Shown here: one piece after another, positions 1 to 6,509 of the stretch
Numbering within the stretch: the first letter of the stretch is position 1
How the letters are laid out: each line of letters begins with the position of its first letter
Origin: Legionellaceae bacterium
GTDB lineage: Bacteria; Pseudomonadota; Gammaproteobacteria; Legionellales; Legionellaceae
Assembly (NCBI GenBank): GCA_030696465.1
Contig: JAUYSE010000182.1
Coordinates: forward strand, 1 to 8,992
Length of the DNA: 8,992 bases
Reading direction: 5' to 3'
The notes under the pieces: model-generated
The model's input: only the letters and a program-made list of their open reading frames with translations
Told to the model about the DNA's origin: nothing
Databases searched by the model: none
Translations under genes and position numbers: made by a program

Positions 1-163
1 ACCCAGCCGTTTTACCTGTTCCGGTTTGCGCGGAAGCTAAGAGATCACGACCTAGCAAAATAGCGGGAATGGCCTTTACCTGAATCGGCGAAGGTTCAAG
101 ATAACCTTGTTCACTCACTGCACGAACCAATGGTTCGATGAGACCCAAAGCTGAAAAACTCAT
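1..163 (-). CDS. rhlE: DEAD-box ATP-dependent RNA helicase, RhlE type (N-terminal 54 codons only)
   Basis: Only the start of the gene lies in the window; it runs off the left edge. The frame begins MSFSALGLIEPLVRAVSEQG. It carries the Q motif (GYLEPSPIQ, residues 20-28, with the nucleotide-sensing Gln at 28) and motif I / Walker A (AQTGTGKT, residues 45-52). These are diagnostic of DEAD-box RNA helicases, cytoplasmic ATPases that unwind short RNA duplexes in ribosome assembly and RNA turnover. The MSFxxLGL start and the ASAQTGTGKTAG stretch closely resemble E. coli RhlE, so RhlE is preferred over DeaD, SrmB or RhlB, though one domain fragment cannot exclude a paralogue. The start codon is preceded by a good ribosome site (AAGGA at 170-174, 6-nt spacer). 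The upstream DNA may form a long structured leader (see 205-290). Confidence 0.93.
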   Translation of the reverse strand, partial: MSFSALGLIEPLVRAVSEQGYLEPSPIQVKAIPAILLGRDLLASAQTGTGKTAG

Positions 164-204
164 GTTATTTCCTTCTTAATTCGGTTGGTGTCACTTAAGC
201 TAAA

Positions 205-290
205 AATAAACTCTATTGCGGAATGTGGATTTAATAGGCGTTACTGCCTTATCATGTTAGTGATGGCAAGATTCGACGAGAGAGTTTATT
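205..290 (-). promoter_or_regulatory. Nested inverted repeats in the putative leader of the helicase gene
   Basis: The 266 bases between the helicase start and the tRNA contain no gene that I can support. They do contain a perfect 10-bp inverted repeat (AATAAACTCT at 205-214, AGAGTTTATT at 281-290). Nested inside is a second stem (TGCC 245-248 and ATCA 251-254 pairing with TGAT 261-264 and GGCA 265-268, six-base loop, one 2-nt bulge). If transcription starts near 330, as the weak promoter candidate suggests, this would be a folded 5' leader of about 165 nt before the helicase start. Leaders of that kind control several cold-shock and RNA-helicase genes, but a regulatory role here is inference. 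Confidence 0.4.
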
Positions 291-336
291 GGTTCATGTA
301 AACGGATTGAGGTGCCTTAACGTCCAGTTGTGCGGA

Positions 337-364
337 ACGATACTGAATAAAATAAGCTAAGCAA
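337..364 (-). promoter_or_regulatory. Weak candidate promoter for the helicase gene
   Basis: Read on the minus strand there is TTGCTT (359-364), a 16-bp spacer and TATCGT (337-342). These match the sigma-70 consensus at three and four positions respectively. No better pair was found between the tRNA and the helicase start. Transcription would begin near 330 and run through the nested inverted repeats. Confidence 0.25.
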
Positions 365-429
365 ACCGGGGACATTTTTTATTTATTTTTATGATGACTT
401 GATGGTTTTATGTAACTCATGGATTTTAG

Positions 430-505
430 TGGTGGCCAGACCTGGAATCGAACCAGGGACACAAGGATTTTCAATCCTTTGCTCTACCGACTGAGCTATC
501 TAGCC
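430..505 (-). tRNA. pheT-like tRNA-Phe(GAA): tRNA-Phe, anticodon GAA, CCA encoded
   Basis: The 76-nt minus-strand sequence folds completely. Acceptor stem is GGCTAGA with TCTGGCC (six Watson-Crick pairs and one U-G). D stem is GCTC/GAGC. Anticodon stem is AAGGA/TCCTT with loop TTGAAAA, giving anticodon GAA. The variable region is GTGTC and the T arm is CCTGG-TTCGATT-CCAGG. The discriminator is A73, followed by genomic CCA (430-432). The GAA anticodon, A73 and the T59/T60 positions agree with known phenylalanine identity elements. The acceptor stem and base pairs 27-43 and 28-42 (both A-T) differ from the E. coli tRNA-Phe. It lies downstream of yggX on the same strand but has its own promoter. 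Confidence 0.97.
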
Positions 506-518
506 GCCAAGGGTTGTT

Positions 519-547
519 ATTAAACGATGTCTGTCGTATTTAGTCAA
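519..547 (-). promoter_or_regulatory. Sigma-70 promoter of the tRNA-Phe gene
   Basis: On the minus strand, TTGACT (542-547) is separated by exactly 17 bp from TTTAAT (519-524), a near-consensus sigma-70 promoter. The predicted start is about 7 nt upstream of the mature tRNA 5' end. The tRNA therefore does not depend on read-through from sdaA-yggX. Confidence 0.65.
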
Positions 548-577
548 GTATTTTCTTGGTTTATAATTTTATCTGTA

Positions 578-814
578 TTAATTATCGCCAAATAGGAACT
601 TTTGCATTTCTTTTTGCAAGAATTGGCGAGCTTCTTGTTCGGCTAAATTTAAACGATATTCATTCATTAAGATCGTTTGTTGATTTAACCATTGCTGCCA
701 AGCTACAAGAGAAATATGTTGAAAAATTTTTTCTCCCAGCGGGCCCGGAAAGGGAGGTTTTTCTAAACCAGCAGAGTCTTGTTGTAATTTAGAGCAAAAA
801 ATAATACGTGTCAT
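578..814 (-). CDS. yggX: Fe(II)-trafficking / oxidative damage protection protein YggX, short form
   Basis: The 78-residue protein matches the YggX family along its length. It has the N-terminal TRIIFC stretch with the conserved Cys7, PFPGPLGEKI (residues 21-30), the WQQWLNQQTILMNEYRLNL core (39-57) and an MQKFLFG end (70-76). YggX is a small cytosolic protein implicated in handling labile iron and protecting Fe-S clusters from superoxide. Family members usually have about 88-91 residues; here the flexible C-terminal tail is missing, with a stop right after FLFGDN. No frameshift restoring the tail was found downstream. A GAGAG ribosome site precedes the start. It lies 10 nt after sdaA, so the two are probably one transcript, which suits an oxygen-labile Fe-S enzyme. 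In many gammaproteobacteria yggX sits beside mutY instead, which is not seen here. Confidence 0.93.
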   Translation of the reverse strand: MTRIIFCSKLQQDSAGLEKPPFPGPLGEKIFQHISLVAWQQWLNQQTILMNEYRLNLAEQEARQFLQKEMQKFLFGDN

Positions 815-824
815 AAGGTTTCTC

Positions 825-2207
825 TCAACATTCAGGTAAATTCACGTGGATGGCTAGACCTCCTAAAGAGGTTTCTTTATAGATACTCATCATATCTTTC
901 CCGGTTTGCTTCATGGTTTGAATGACTTTATCGAGAGAGACATAATGTTTACCGTCGCCCATTAAGGCCATGCGGGAGGCATTGACGGCTTTCACAGAGC
1001 CCATCGCATTACGCTCAATGCATGGGATTTGTACTAATCCCATGATGGGATCACAAGTCATTCCTAGATGGTGCTCCATGGCGATTTCAGCGGCGTTTTC
1101 AATTTGATCTATACTGCCGCCGAGTACTGCGGTAATGGCACCTGCGGCCATAGAGGAGGCGACACCGACCTCTCCTTGGCATCCCACTTCTGCGCCGGAA
1201 ATAGAAGCGCCTTTTTTATAGAGGATCCCAATGGCGGCAGCAGTTAAAAAATACATACAGGTATCTTCTGGTTTTGTACATTCACACGCTTCTCGAAGAT
1301 ATCGATAGACGGCAGGGATAATGCCTGCGGCACCATTGGTGGGGGCAGTGACGACACGGCCTCCTGCTGCATTTTCTTCATTGACGGCCATGGCATAGGT
1401 GTTAAGGCGGTTTAAAACATCCGAATGTTCAAAAACACTGGGTACGCCTGAATTGGCAATGAGTTTTTCATATAAATCAGCAGCACGCCGACGTACGTGT
1501 AAACCGCCGGGTAAGTTTCCTCGGTGATGGCAGCCTGCGTCAATACAATCCTCCATCACTTTTGCAATGCGCAAGATTCCGTTGGTAATTTCTTCTTTTG
1601 TGCGCCAAGTTTCTTCATTCCGCATCATGAGTTCTGCAATAGAGAGATGGTTTTGTCGGCAATGGTCTAGCAGTGCTTCTGCCGTATCGAAAGGAAAGGG
1701 CTCTATCGCGTGTGTTTTAGGGGGGGTATCAAACTCTGCTTCTGTGCAGATAAAGCCACCCCCAATCGAATAATATATTTCGGTGTATAGAGGGTTATTG
1801 GTGGCATCGAAAGCAGTGAAACGCATGCCATTGCTATGCTTTGGAAGAAGTTCTTTTTGATGAAAACAGAGATCTTGTGATTCATTAAAGGTAATATATT
1901 TTTGACCAGCAAGATGGAGTTGTTTATGTTCCACAATGTAATGCATCTGGGGGACGAGACTGTCAGGGTCTACGGTTTCTGGGTGTTTGCCCTCTAAGCC
2001 ATTGAGAATGGCTTTGTCGGTACCATGACCTCGGCCGGTGAGCGCCAAAGAGCCGTATAAGTCCGTACAGAGCCGTTCGGTACGGGAGAGTCGGTCTTTT
2101 TCTTGTAAGGTGTTTACAAAGGCAAGAGCGGCTTTCATCGGGCCAACCGTATGTGAACTGGAGGGGCCAATGCCTATAGAAAACAGGTCAAAAATGCTAA
2201 TACTCAT
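825..2207 (-). CDS. sdaA: L-serine ammonia-lyase, iron-sulfur dependent, single chain
   Basis: This enzyme deaminates L-serine to pyruvate and ammonia in the cytosol, feeding amino-acid carbon into central metabolism. The 460-residue length suits the single-chain type (E. coli SdaA is about 454). The N-terminal beta domain opens with FDLFSIGIGPSSSHTVGPM (6-24). The alpha domain includes HHRGNLPGGLHVRRRAADL (227-245) and VVTAPTNGAAGIIPAV (285-300). The three [4Fe-4S] ligands are visible at Cys343 (GAEVGCQGE), Cys385 and Cys396 (C-x10-C, TCDPIMGLVQIPC). The chain ends in Cys460, the C-terminal cysteine that in the Legionella enzyme reaches back into the active site to cap the cluster. The start follows a weak AGCAGACC ribosome site. 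It heads a probable two-gene unit with yggX and is divergent from dotU across a gap of about 110 bp. Confidence 0.97.
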   Translation of the reverse strand: MSISIFDLFSIGIGPSSSHTVGPMKAALAFVNTLQEKDRLSRTERLCTDLYGSLALTGRGHGTDKAILNGLEGKHPETVDPDSLVPQMHYIVEHKQLHLAGQKYITFNESQDLCFHQKELLPKHSNGMRFTAFDATNNPLYTEIYYSIGGGFICTEAEFDTPPKTHAIEPFPFDTAEALLDHCRQNHLSIAELMMRNEETWRTKEEITNGILRIAKVMEDCIDAGCHHRGNLPGGLHVRRRAADLYEKLIANSGVPSVFEHSDVLNRLNTYAMAVNEENAAGGRVVTAPTNGAAGIIPAVYRYLREACECTKPEDTCMYFLTAAAIGILYKKGASISGAEVGCQGEVGVASSMAAGAITAVLGGSIDQIENAAEIAMEHHLGMTCDPIMGLVQIPCIERNAMGSVKAVNASRMALMGDGKHYVSLDKVIQTMKQTGKDMMSIYKETSLGGLAIHVNLPEC

Positions 2208-2239
2208 GGTCTGCTTTTTTAAATGAGAAATAATCTCAG

Positions 2240-2245
2240 AATATA
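2240..2245 (-). promoter_or_regulatory. Possible -10 box for sdaA-yggX
   Basis: TATATT on the minus strand lies about 30 nt upstream of the sdaA start, at a plausible distance for a promoter. No convincing -35 hexamer is present at 16-18 bp spacing, so the site is tentative or may need an activator. Confidence 0.25.
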
Positions 2246-2290
2246 ACTCTAGTTACTTGTTTTTGGCTATCGTTATTTTCAAATTTCCCC

Positions 2291-2296
2291 TATACT
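2291..2296 (+). promoter_or_regulatory. Candidate -10 box for the dotU-icmF operon
   Basis: TATACT, one mismatch from consensus, lies in the divergent sdaA/dotU gap. It would start transcription near 2303. There is no recognisable -35 at the right distance. The putative leader contains CCTC (2301-2304), which could pair with GAGG (2319-2322) at the ribosome site. Confidence 0.4.
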
Positions 2297-2331
2297 GACT
2301 CCTCCTAGAAAGCAGGATGAGGGTCAGTACG

Positions 2332-3102
2332 GTGACAACGGCGTGGGTAAACTTAATGCCAGTCTTGTTTCATAATGCGCCAGAGCAAGGCTACTATCGT
2401 TCTAAATTATTGGCATTGCCTTGTGCGAATCATTCAATTGTTTCTGCGGCAGGTCCGATATTTTCTATGTTAGACAGACTGAACCTCGCGACGGCACTAC
2501 CGCCCGTAGAGCAGATCTGTGCTTCCTTTGAGCATGAGCTGCGCGCTTATCATGGTCAAATCTCGCATCAAATGAATACCTATGGTGAACATTCTTTAGC
2601 AACCTACCTGTTATGTGCTACCGTCGATGAATTAATTGGCAAAAATTATTTGCGCTTGTATCAAGAATCTCCAGCATTTCCAGCATTTACATCGCTCACT
2701 TTGAGTGCCGAAACCCCCGCGGTACAATTTTTTAGAATATTAGAATATGCTTATAGTCATCCGCAGTCTTATTTAGATATTTTAGAGTTAGCCTACCACT
2801 GTTTGATTAGTGGTTTTGAAGGACAGTTTCATGGGCAATTAGATGGGCGTCAGTGTCTGGATACTTGGTTAGAGAATTTGTATGATGTGCTTTCACAATT
2901 TCGCGCGCCTCCTCCACCAAAAGTGAAGAAAATGGCGACAAAGGTGACACCAATACGCGATCCGCAAAAAATGTTGTATCGTTTTGGCGCGATTGGGGTA
3001 GGATTATTTTTATTGGGTGCTTGGATCAGCCATGGTTGGTTGGAACATCAAGTGTATCGTATGCAATTAATGCCGTTTAGTGCTGCACTTTTGGAAGAGT
3101 AG
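2332..3102 (+). CDS. dotU: Dot/Icm type IVB secretion inner-membrane protein DotU (IcmH)
   Basis: DotU/IcmH works with IcmF in the inner membrane to stabilise the Dot/Icm type IVB secretion complex; TssL is the type VI homologue. Residue numbers here count from the upstream ATG at 2317 (261 residues). A helical cytoplasmic domain carries the family-typical LLCATVDELIG (98-108) and AYHCLISGFEGQFHG (159-173). A Pro/Lys-rich linker (197-213) and one C-terminal membrane segment (about 223-241) follow. No peptidoglycan-binding domain is appended. I prefer the GTG at 2332 because GAGGG (2319-2323) lies 8 nt upstream, whereas the ATG at 2317 has no well-spaced ribosome site. The protein is then 256 residues. 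Its stop abuts the icmF start (TAG-ATG), so translation is probably coupled. No other dot/icm gene is in the window. Confidence 0.88.
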   Translation: MTTAWVNLMPVLFHNAPEQGYYRSKLLALPCANHSIVSAAGPIFSMLDRLNLATALPPVEQICASFEHELRAYHGQISHQMNTYGEHSLATYLLCATVDELIGKNYLRLYQESPAFPAFTSLTLSAETPAVQFFRILEYAYSHPQSYLDILELAYHCLISGFEGQFHGQLDGRQCLDTWLENLYDVLSQFRAPPPPKVKKMATKVTPIRDPQKMLYRFGAIGVGLFLLGAWISHGWLEHQVYRMQLMPFSAALLEE

Positions 3103-6024
3103 ATGGATAACTCAGTTCGTTCTCTTTGTCAGAGTTTACGTCAGGTGTTGGATTCACTACATCCACAGCATCATACTTGTTCTTTTGTGTTGCTGGTAGG
3201 GGCTCATTTACAAGGTAAAACCACATTATTACAGCATAGTGGCATGACAGAATGCCTCTTGGAAAATATAGAAAGAGTTCGATTATTTTATAATCAGCAA
3301 GGCGTGGTGTTAGAGCTGGGTGACTTATGGTTGCAAGAAACCCCGATGTTGTTAAGAGATATTTTGAAACAACTGAATACAGTGCACAAAGCCGTTCGCA
3401 TTTCAGGGGTAATGTTTGCTTTAGATGTACAAGAATTATTACACACGCAGGGTGTGGCTGATAATCATGAACTAGTACAACATATTGATCCCCATCTCAG
3501 GTTAATGCGGCGGGTGATTCAAGAGCTCGGATATCCTATCGATACGTTTTTAGTGCTGACTAAAATGGATAGTCTTGCCGGGTTCTGTGACTTTTTTCAG
3601 CGACAAGAACGAGAAGATCCCTTAGGGTTTTCTTTTTCAAATGATCTTAATTCTGCGGGTATGCTGCAGAATGAATATAAACAAGGCTTTGATACGCTGA
3701 TTACCGCGCTAAATGCCTCTGTTATCAAGAAATTGCATCGTGTGCATTCTCAAGTGCGACGGACACATATTCGGGAGTTCCCCTTACAATTCTCTTGTAT
3801 CCGCAAGCCATTATATCTTTTTTTGCAAATGTTATTACAACATCAAGTGCAGGTAAAGGCCGTATATTTTACCAGTGCACAACAGAGCGATTATGTTTTT
3901 GATCGCTTAAGTAGCAAAATCCAAAAAGCATATGCACTCATGTTGCCAGATCGTTGGGTACAATCGACGCAAGTGAAAACACACTTTGTTCAGGAAACCG
4001 TGTCGGCTTGTTTATCACAAACACAAACGCAACCCATGATTACGCATCCCTTGATACAACGTTGGGTATCGATAGGCGGCTCGGTGTTTATTTTTTTGAT
4101 AGCTGTTTTGGGATATACCCATTGGAATACCAGTGCATTGTTAGGCGAAGCACAACAAGCATTATCTGCGTACGGAACTGCACATCATAAGCATGAAACG
4201 GCGGCATTATATTATCTTTCGCATGCCGAAAAACTATTGAATCAAGTGGATGAAACCTGGATGCCGCTTGGTGCCGTGCATGATATTCAGCAATTAATTC
4301 AAGGACACATTGCCGTACGCTTAGAGCAAGAAATTATCCCTCAATTATTGGCGCAACTTGAACGTGTTATGACAAGTCAGCGTCTTCCTATTGCAGAGCG
4401 TTTTCAAGCACTGCGTACTTATGTCATGCTATTTGATCCACATTATTTTTCTCAACCAGAAATTTCGGCATGGTTTCAACAATATGATAAAACGCATCCT
4501 CAAGATCAAGATATGTATCGCTTGCGCCTGAGTGAGCGTGCTTTAGCGCATCCTATTGCCCACAAGCTTTTTCGAGAAAAAATGGTGGCGGATATCCGTA
4601 TGCAATGGGAGGCCTTGCCTCCATCGTTTATATACTACCAGCTGGCAAAAGCCTATTTTCCACAAAATACAGAAGCAGTGCCGGATGTTCTTGGGATTTC
4701 ATTCCCCATGAAAAATATCCCAGAATATTATACCAGAGAGGGTTTTGAGAACATGCAGCGCATGTGGCCACAAATTATCGCACATATGCAAGCAGATGCG
4801 TGGGTATTGGGTCGCCCTTTGCCTCAAGAGGTACAAACTATTTTGGAAACTGCCTATGTGGGGGATTATAAAGCCAGTTGGACGCGTTGGATGACGGGGA
4901 TTCAACCTTCACATCTCTACAATTATAAAGAGGGGCAACAAACGCTAGATGTCTTACAGAGCTCTCAAGGATTAGAAAAAGTTATTGCTTGGTTACAGAC
5001 TAATATTGGGCCGACCAGTGTGTCTTCCTCTCTATTTAATAAAGAAATAGCCAGTCAGTTTACTTATTTGAATGCGATTGGTTCTCCTTCTATCCAAGCA
5101 TTTCAGGGGGCATTGCAAGAGACCTCTCGTTTTGTGGGTTTACTGTCTTTAGTCGATGATGGAGGTAAAACCACATTTGAACTGGTGAAACAACGGTTTA
5201 CCAATACCATGGCGACGGATCCTTTAAGTCAGCTCTATCGACAGGCGCAACAATTGCCAGAGCCCTTGTCTTTATGGGCGAAGCAATTGGCAGACGATAT
5301 ATGGATTTTATCGATACAGGCCGCTCGTGCTTATATTAATCAAGCGTGGGAAAAGGCAGTGTATATCCCATATACAGAACAGATTGCACATCATTATCCT
5401 TTTGATTCTTTAGAGGCGCCAGATGTATCCATGACGGCCTTTAATGGATTCTTTGCGCCTTCAGGAACGTTTATGCAATTTATGAACGAGACGATTCTGC
5501 CTTTTATCGATACCTCTTCAGCGGAATGGAAGCCTAAAGAAGTGAATGGCTTACGCTTGCCTATTATAGAAGAAGCTATGAATGAATTTATTCGGGCGAA
5601 TGTTATTAGTAAAATGTTTTTCGCGCAAGGCGCAAGTTCGAGCATGATAGAATTTAGCTTACAAAAAATCAGCTTAGATCCGGTAGTTGCACGGTTACAA
5701 TTATCGATAGGGGATACCCAATTAAAAGATAATCAAACCAGTGAGTCGTTTACGACATTCCATTGGCCCGCAGTGGATGCGAAGTTACGTCTAGACTCTA
5801 TTGAAGGGAAGCATTATGAGTTAGATGAGTCTGGGGCGTGGGCACTTTTTAGAATGTTACAAAAAGTGAATGTGTTGGTTGATGCAGAAGACAGCACCAG
5901 TTTACAAATTTTATTCGAAATAAATGGAAACTCTGGACGATACGTTTTAAAAACGAACAACCCTATTAACCCCCTGAGTCCGGGTATTTTAGAGGGCTTT
6001 GTGCTTGCAAAAACGGTGGTATGA
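3103..6024 (+). CDS. icmF: Dot/Icm type IVB secretion inner-membrane protein IcmF
   Basis: IcmF is the DotU partner in the inner membrane. It has an N-terminal cytoplasmic GTPase-like domain, one visible membrane segment (about 322-339, SIGGSVFIFLIAVLGY) and a large, presumably periplasmic remainder. At 973 residues it is shorter than most type VI TssM proteins, and it lacks the N-terminal membrane hairpin typical of them. The nucleotide domain keeps an intact Walker A (GAHLQGKT, 33-40) and a G4-like TKMD (153-156) in VLTKMDSLAGF. The usual DTAG (G3/Walker B) motif appears replaced by LELGD (70-74), so hydrolysis is uncertain. VYFTSAQQSD (254-263) matches the family VYFTS signature. The C-terminal domain ends with GAWALFRML (911-919) and GRYVLKTNNPINPLSPG. 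A GGAAG ribosome site lies inside the dotU end. There is no frameshift. Confidence 0.92.
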   Translation: MDNSVRSLCQSLRQVLDSLHPQHHTCSFVLLVGAHLQGKTTLLQHSGMTECLLENIERVRLFYNQQGVVLELGDLWLQETPMLLRDILKQLNTVHKAVRISGVMFALDVQELLHTQGVADNHELVQHIDPHLRLMRRVIQELGYPIDTFLVLTKMDSLAGFCDFFQRQEREDPLGFSFSNDLNSAGMLQNEYKQGFDTLITALNASVIKKLHRVHSQVRRTHIREFPLQFSCIRKPLYLFLQMLLQHQVQVKAVYFTSAQQSDYVFDRLSSKIQKAYALMLPDRWVQSTQVKTHFVQETVSACLSQTQTQPMITHPLIQRWVSIGGSVFIFLIAVLGYTHWNTSALLGEAQQALSAYGTAHHKHETAALYYLSHAEKLLNQVDETWMPLGAVHDIQQLIQGHIAVRLEQEIIPQLLAQLERVMTSQRLPIAERFQALRTYVMLFDPHYFSQPEISAWFQQYDKTHPQDQDMYRLRLSERALAHPIAHKLFREKMVADIRMQWEALPPSFIYYQLAKAYFPQNTEAVPDVLGISFPMKNIPEYYTREGFENMQRMWPQIIAHMQADAWVLGRPLPQEVQTILETAYVGDYKASWTRWMTGIQPSHLYNYKEGQQTLDVLQSSQGLEKVIAWLQTNIGPTSVSSSLFNKEIASQFTYLNAIGSPSIQAFQGALQETSRFVGLLSLVDDGGKTTFELVKQRFTNTMATDPLSQLYRQAQQLPEPLSLWAKQLADDIWILSIQAARAYINQAWEKAVYIPYTEQIAHHYPFDSLEAPDVSMTAFNGFFAPSGTFMQFMNETILPFIDTSSAEWKPKEVNGLRLPIIEEAMNEFIRANVISKMFFAQGASSSMIEFSLQKISLDPVVARLQLSIGDTQLKDNQTSESFTTFHWPAVDAKLRLDSIEGKHYELDESGAWALFRMLQKVNVLVDAEDSTSLQILFEINGNSGRYVLKTNNPINPLSPGILEGFVLAKTVV

Positions 6025-6128
6025 AGCGTCAATCATTTGCACCAAGCGTGCCGATATTTACAGGGCGTGAATTGAGGCGTACACTCTTTCTCTGGGACAA
6101 AGTTTTTAATAATAATAATGGAGAATAA
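6021..6128 (+). CDS. Possible 35-residue micro-ORF overlapping the icmF stop
   Basis: An ATG at 6021 overlaps the icmF TGA in the classic ATGA arrangement and stays open for 35 codons, ending at a TAA (6126-6128) one base before the next gene's ATG at 6130. The peptide starts MKRQSFAPSVPIFTGRELRR and is rich in basic residues before an NNNN run. It has no signal peptide and no family that I recognise. Its position would let ribosomes leaving icmF restart and then pass to the secreted-protein gene. Against it: no proper ribosome site, and a 35-codon open stretch can arise by chance. Confidence 0.22.
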   Translation: MKRQSFAPSVPIFTGRELRRTLFLWDKVFNNNNGE

Positions 6129-6129
6129 A

Positions 6130-6429
6130 ATGAAAAAATTTGTTGCGATTTTGGCTTTAGTGGCTGGTTTTTCTGTGGCTGCGTATGCAGGTAACTGTAT
6201 GCCTGTAACTGGTGGCACAGGTTCTATGAATTCTGCACCTGCTCCTGATACTGCTGCTGATCCTGATGCCGTGAATTCTGGTGCTGCTCCAGACGTTGAT
6301 GCAGTCAAGCCTTCGGCTCCAGACGTTGATGCAGTGAAGAATCCAGCCGCAACAGATATGAATAATGCTAAAGGTGCTGCTGCAGGTTCAGACATGGACA
6401 ACATGAAGACAGAAGAGCCACAATCTTAA
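6130..6429 (+). CDS. Small exported acidic repeat protein, function unknown
   Basis: No known family recognised. The 99-residue product starts with a clear Sec signal peptide (MKKFVAILALVAGFSVAAYA, cut expected after residue 20 at A-Y-A), so it should reach the periplasm or beyond. It is not a lipoprotein, because the only Cys (residue 23) lacks a lipobox. The mature part is low in complexity, rich in Ala, Asp and Pro, without aromatic residues, and strongly acidic (12 Asp+Glu against 4 Lys). It is built of roughly ten-residue units with a D-x-D-A-V-N/K core: DPDAVN, PDVDAVK, PDVDAVK, then decayed TDMNNAK and SDMDNMK. The start at 6130 is chosen over the ATG at 6118 because GGAG (6120-6123) sits 6 nt before it and overlaps the other. 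It follows icmF by 105 bp and could be co-transcribed. Confidence 0.72.
   Translation: MKKFVAILALVAGFSVAAYAGNCMPVTGGTGSMNSAPAPDTAADPDAVNSGAAPDVDAVKPSAPDVDAVKNPAATDMNNAKGAAAGSDMDNMKTEEPQS
6286..6345 (+). repeat. Tandem 30-bp repeat inside the secreted-protein gene
   Basis: Two adjacent 30-bp units (6286-6315 and 6316-6345) share 23 of their first 24 bases, beginning GCTCCAGACGTTGATGCAGT. They encode APDVDAVKPS and APDVDAVKNP. The first eight codons of the units use the same codons, so the duplication is recent or maintained. Flanking units are recognisable only at the protein level. Confidence 0.85.
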
Positions 6430-6448
6430 TATACTCTTCGCACTTGAG

Positions 6449-6483
6449 TTTTCGGCGCTGTTGCAAATGCAACTCGCCGAAAA
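6449..6483. terminator. Nested palindrome between convergent genes, possible bidirectional terminator
   Basis: A perfect 9-bp outer stem (TTTTCGGCG 6449-6457 with CGCCGAAAA 6475-6483) encloses a 5-bp inner stem (GTTGC 6460-6464 with GCAAC 6469-6473) and a four-base AAAT loop. It sits between the stop codons of the secreted-protein gene and the SseB-like gene, where a shared terminator is expected. Read on either strand, no U tract follows the stem; the T run is within it. It may therefore act as an RNA end-protecting stem or a protein-binding palindrome instead. Confidence 0.55.
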
Positions 6484-6509
6484 TCCAACTACAGTGACTA
6501 TATCAAGTT

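Noticed and set aside
430..505. tRNA-Phe as an integration site for a mobile island
   Set aside because: No integrase gene and no direct repeat of the tRNA 3' end were seen in the window.
556..792. Plus-strand open frame opposite yggX
   Set aside because: The minus strand encodes a clear YggX; the plus frame is its shadow and has no family features.
2317..6024. Type VI secretion tssL-tssM pair
   Set aside because: The lengths are shorter than most TssM, only one membrane segment is visible in the large protein, there is no N-terminal membrane hairpin, and no tss neighbour is present. The Dot/Icm versions fit better.
6083..6107. Terminator after icmF (short stem followed by TTTTT)
   Set aside because: The stem is only four or five pairs with a bulge and an AT-rich composition; too weak to call.
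6118..6129. ATG at 6118 as start of the secreted protein
   Set aside because: It overlaps the GGAG ribosome site and would put MENK before the signal peptide. The ATG at 6130 has ideal spacing.
6033..6404. Minus-strand open frame opposite the secreted-protein gene
   Set aside because: It is an antisense shadow of a low-complexity Ala/Asp-rich gene. It has no recognisable family, whereas the plus strand has a signal peptide and a ribosome site.
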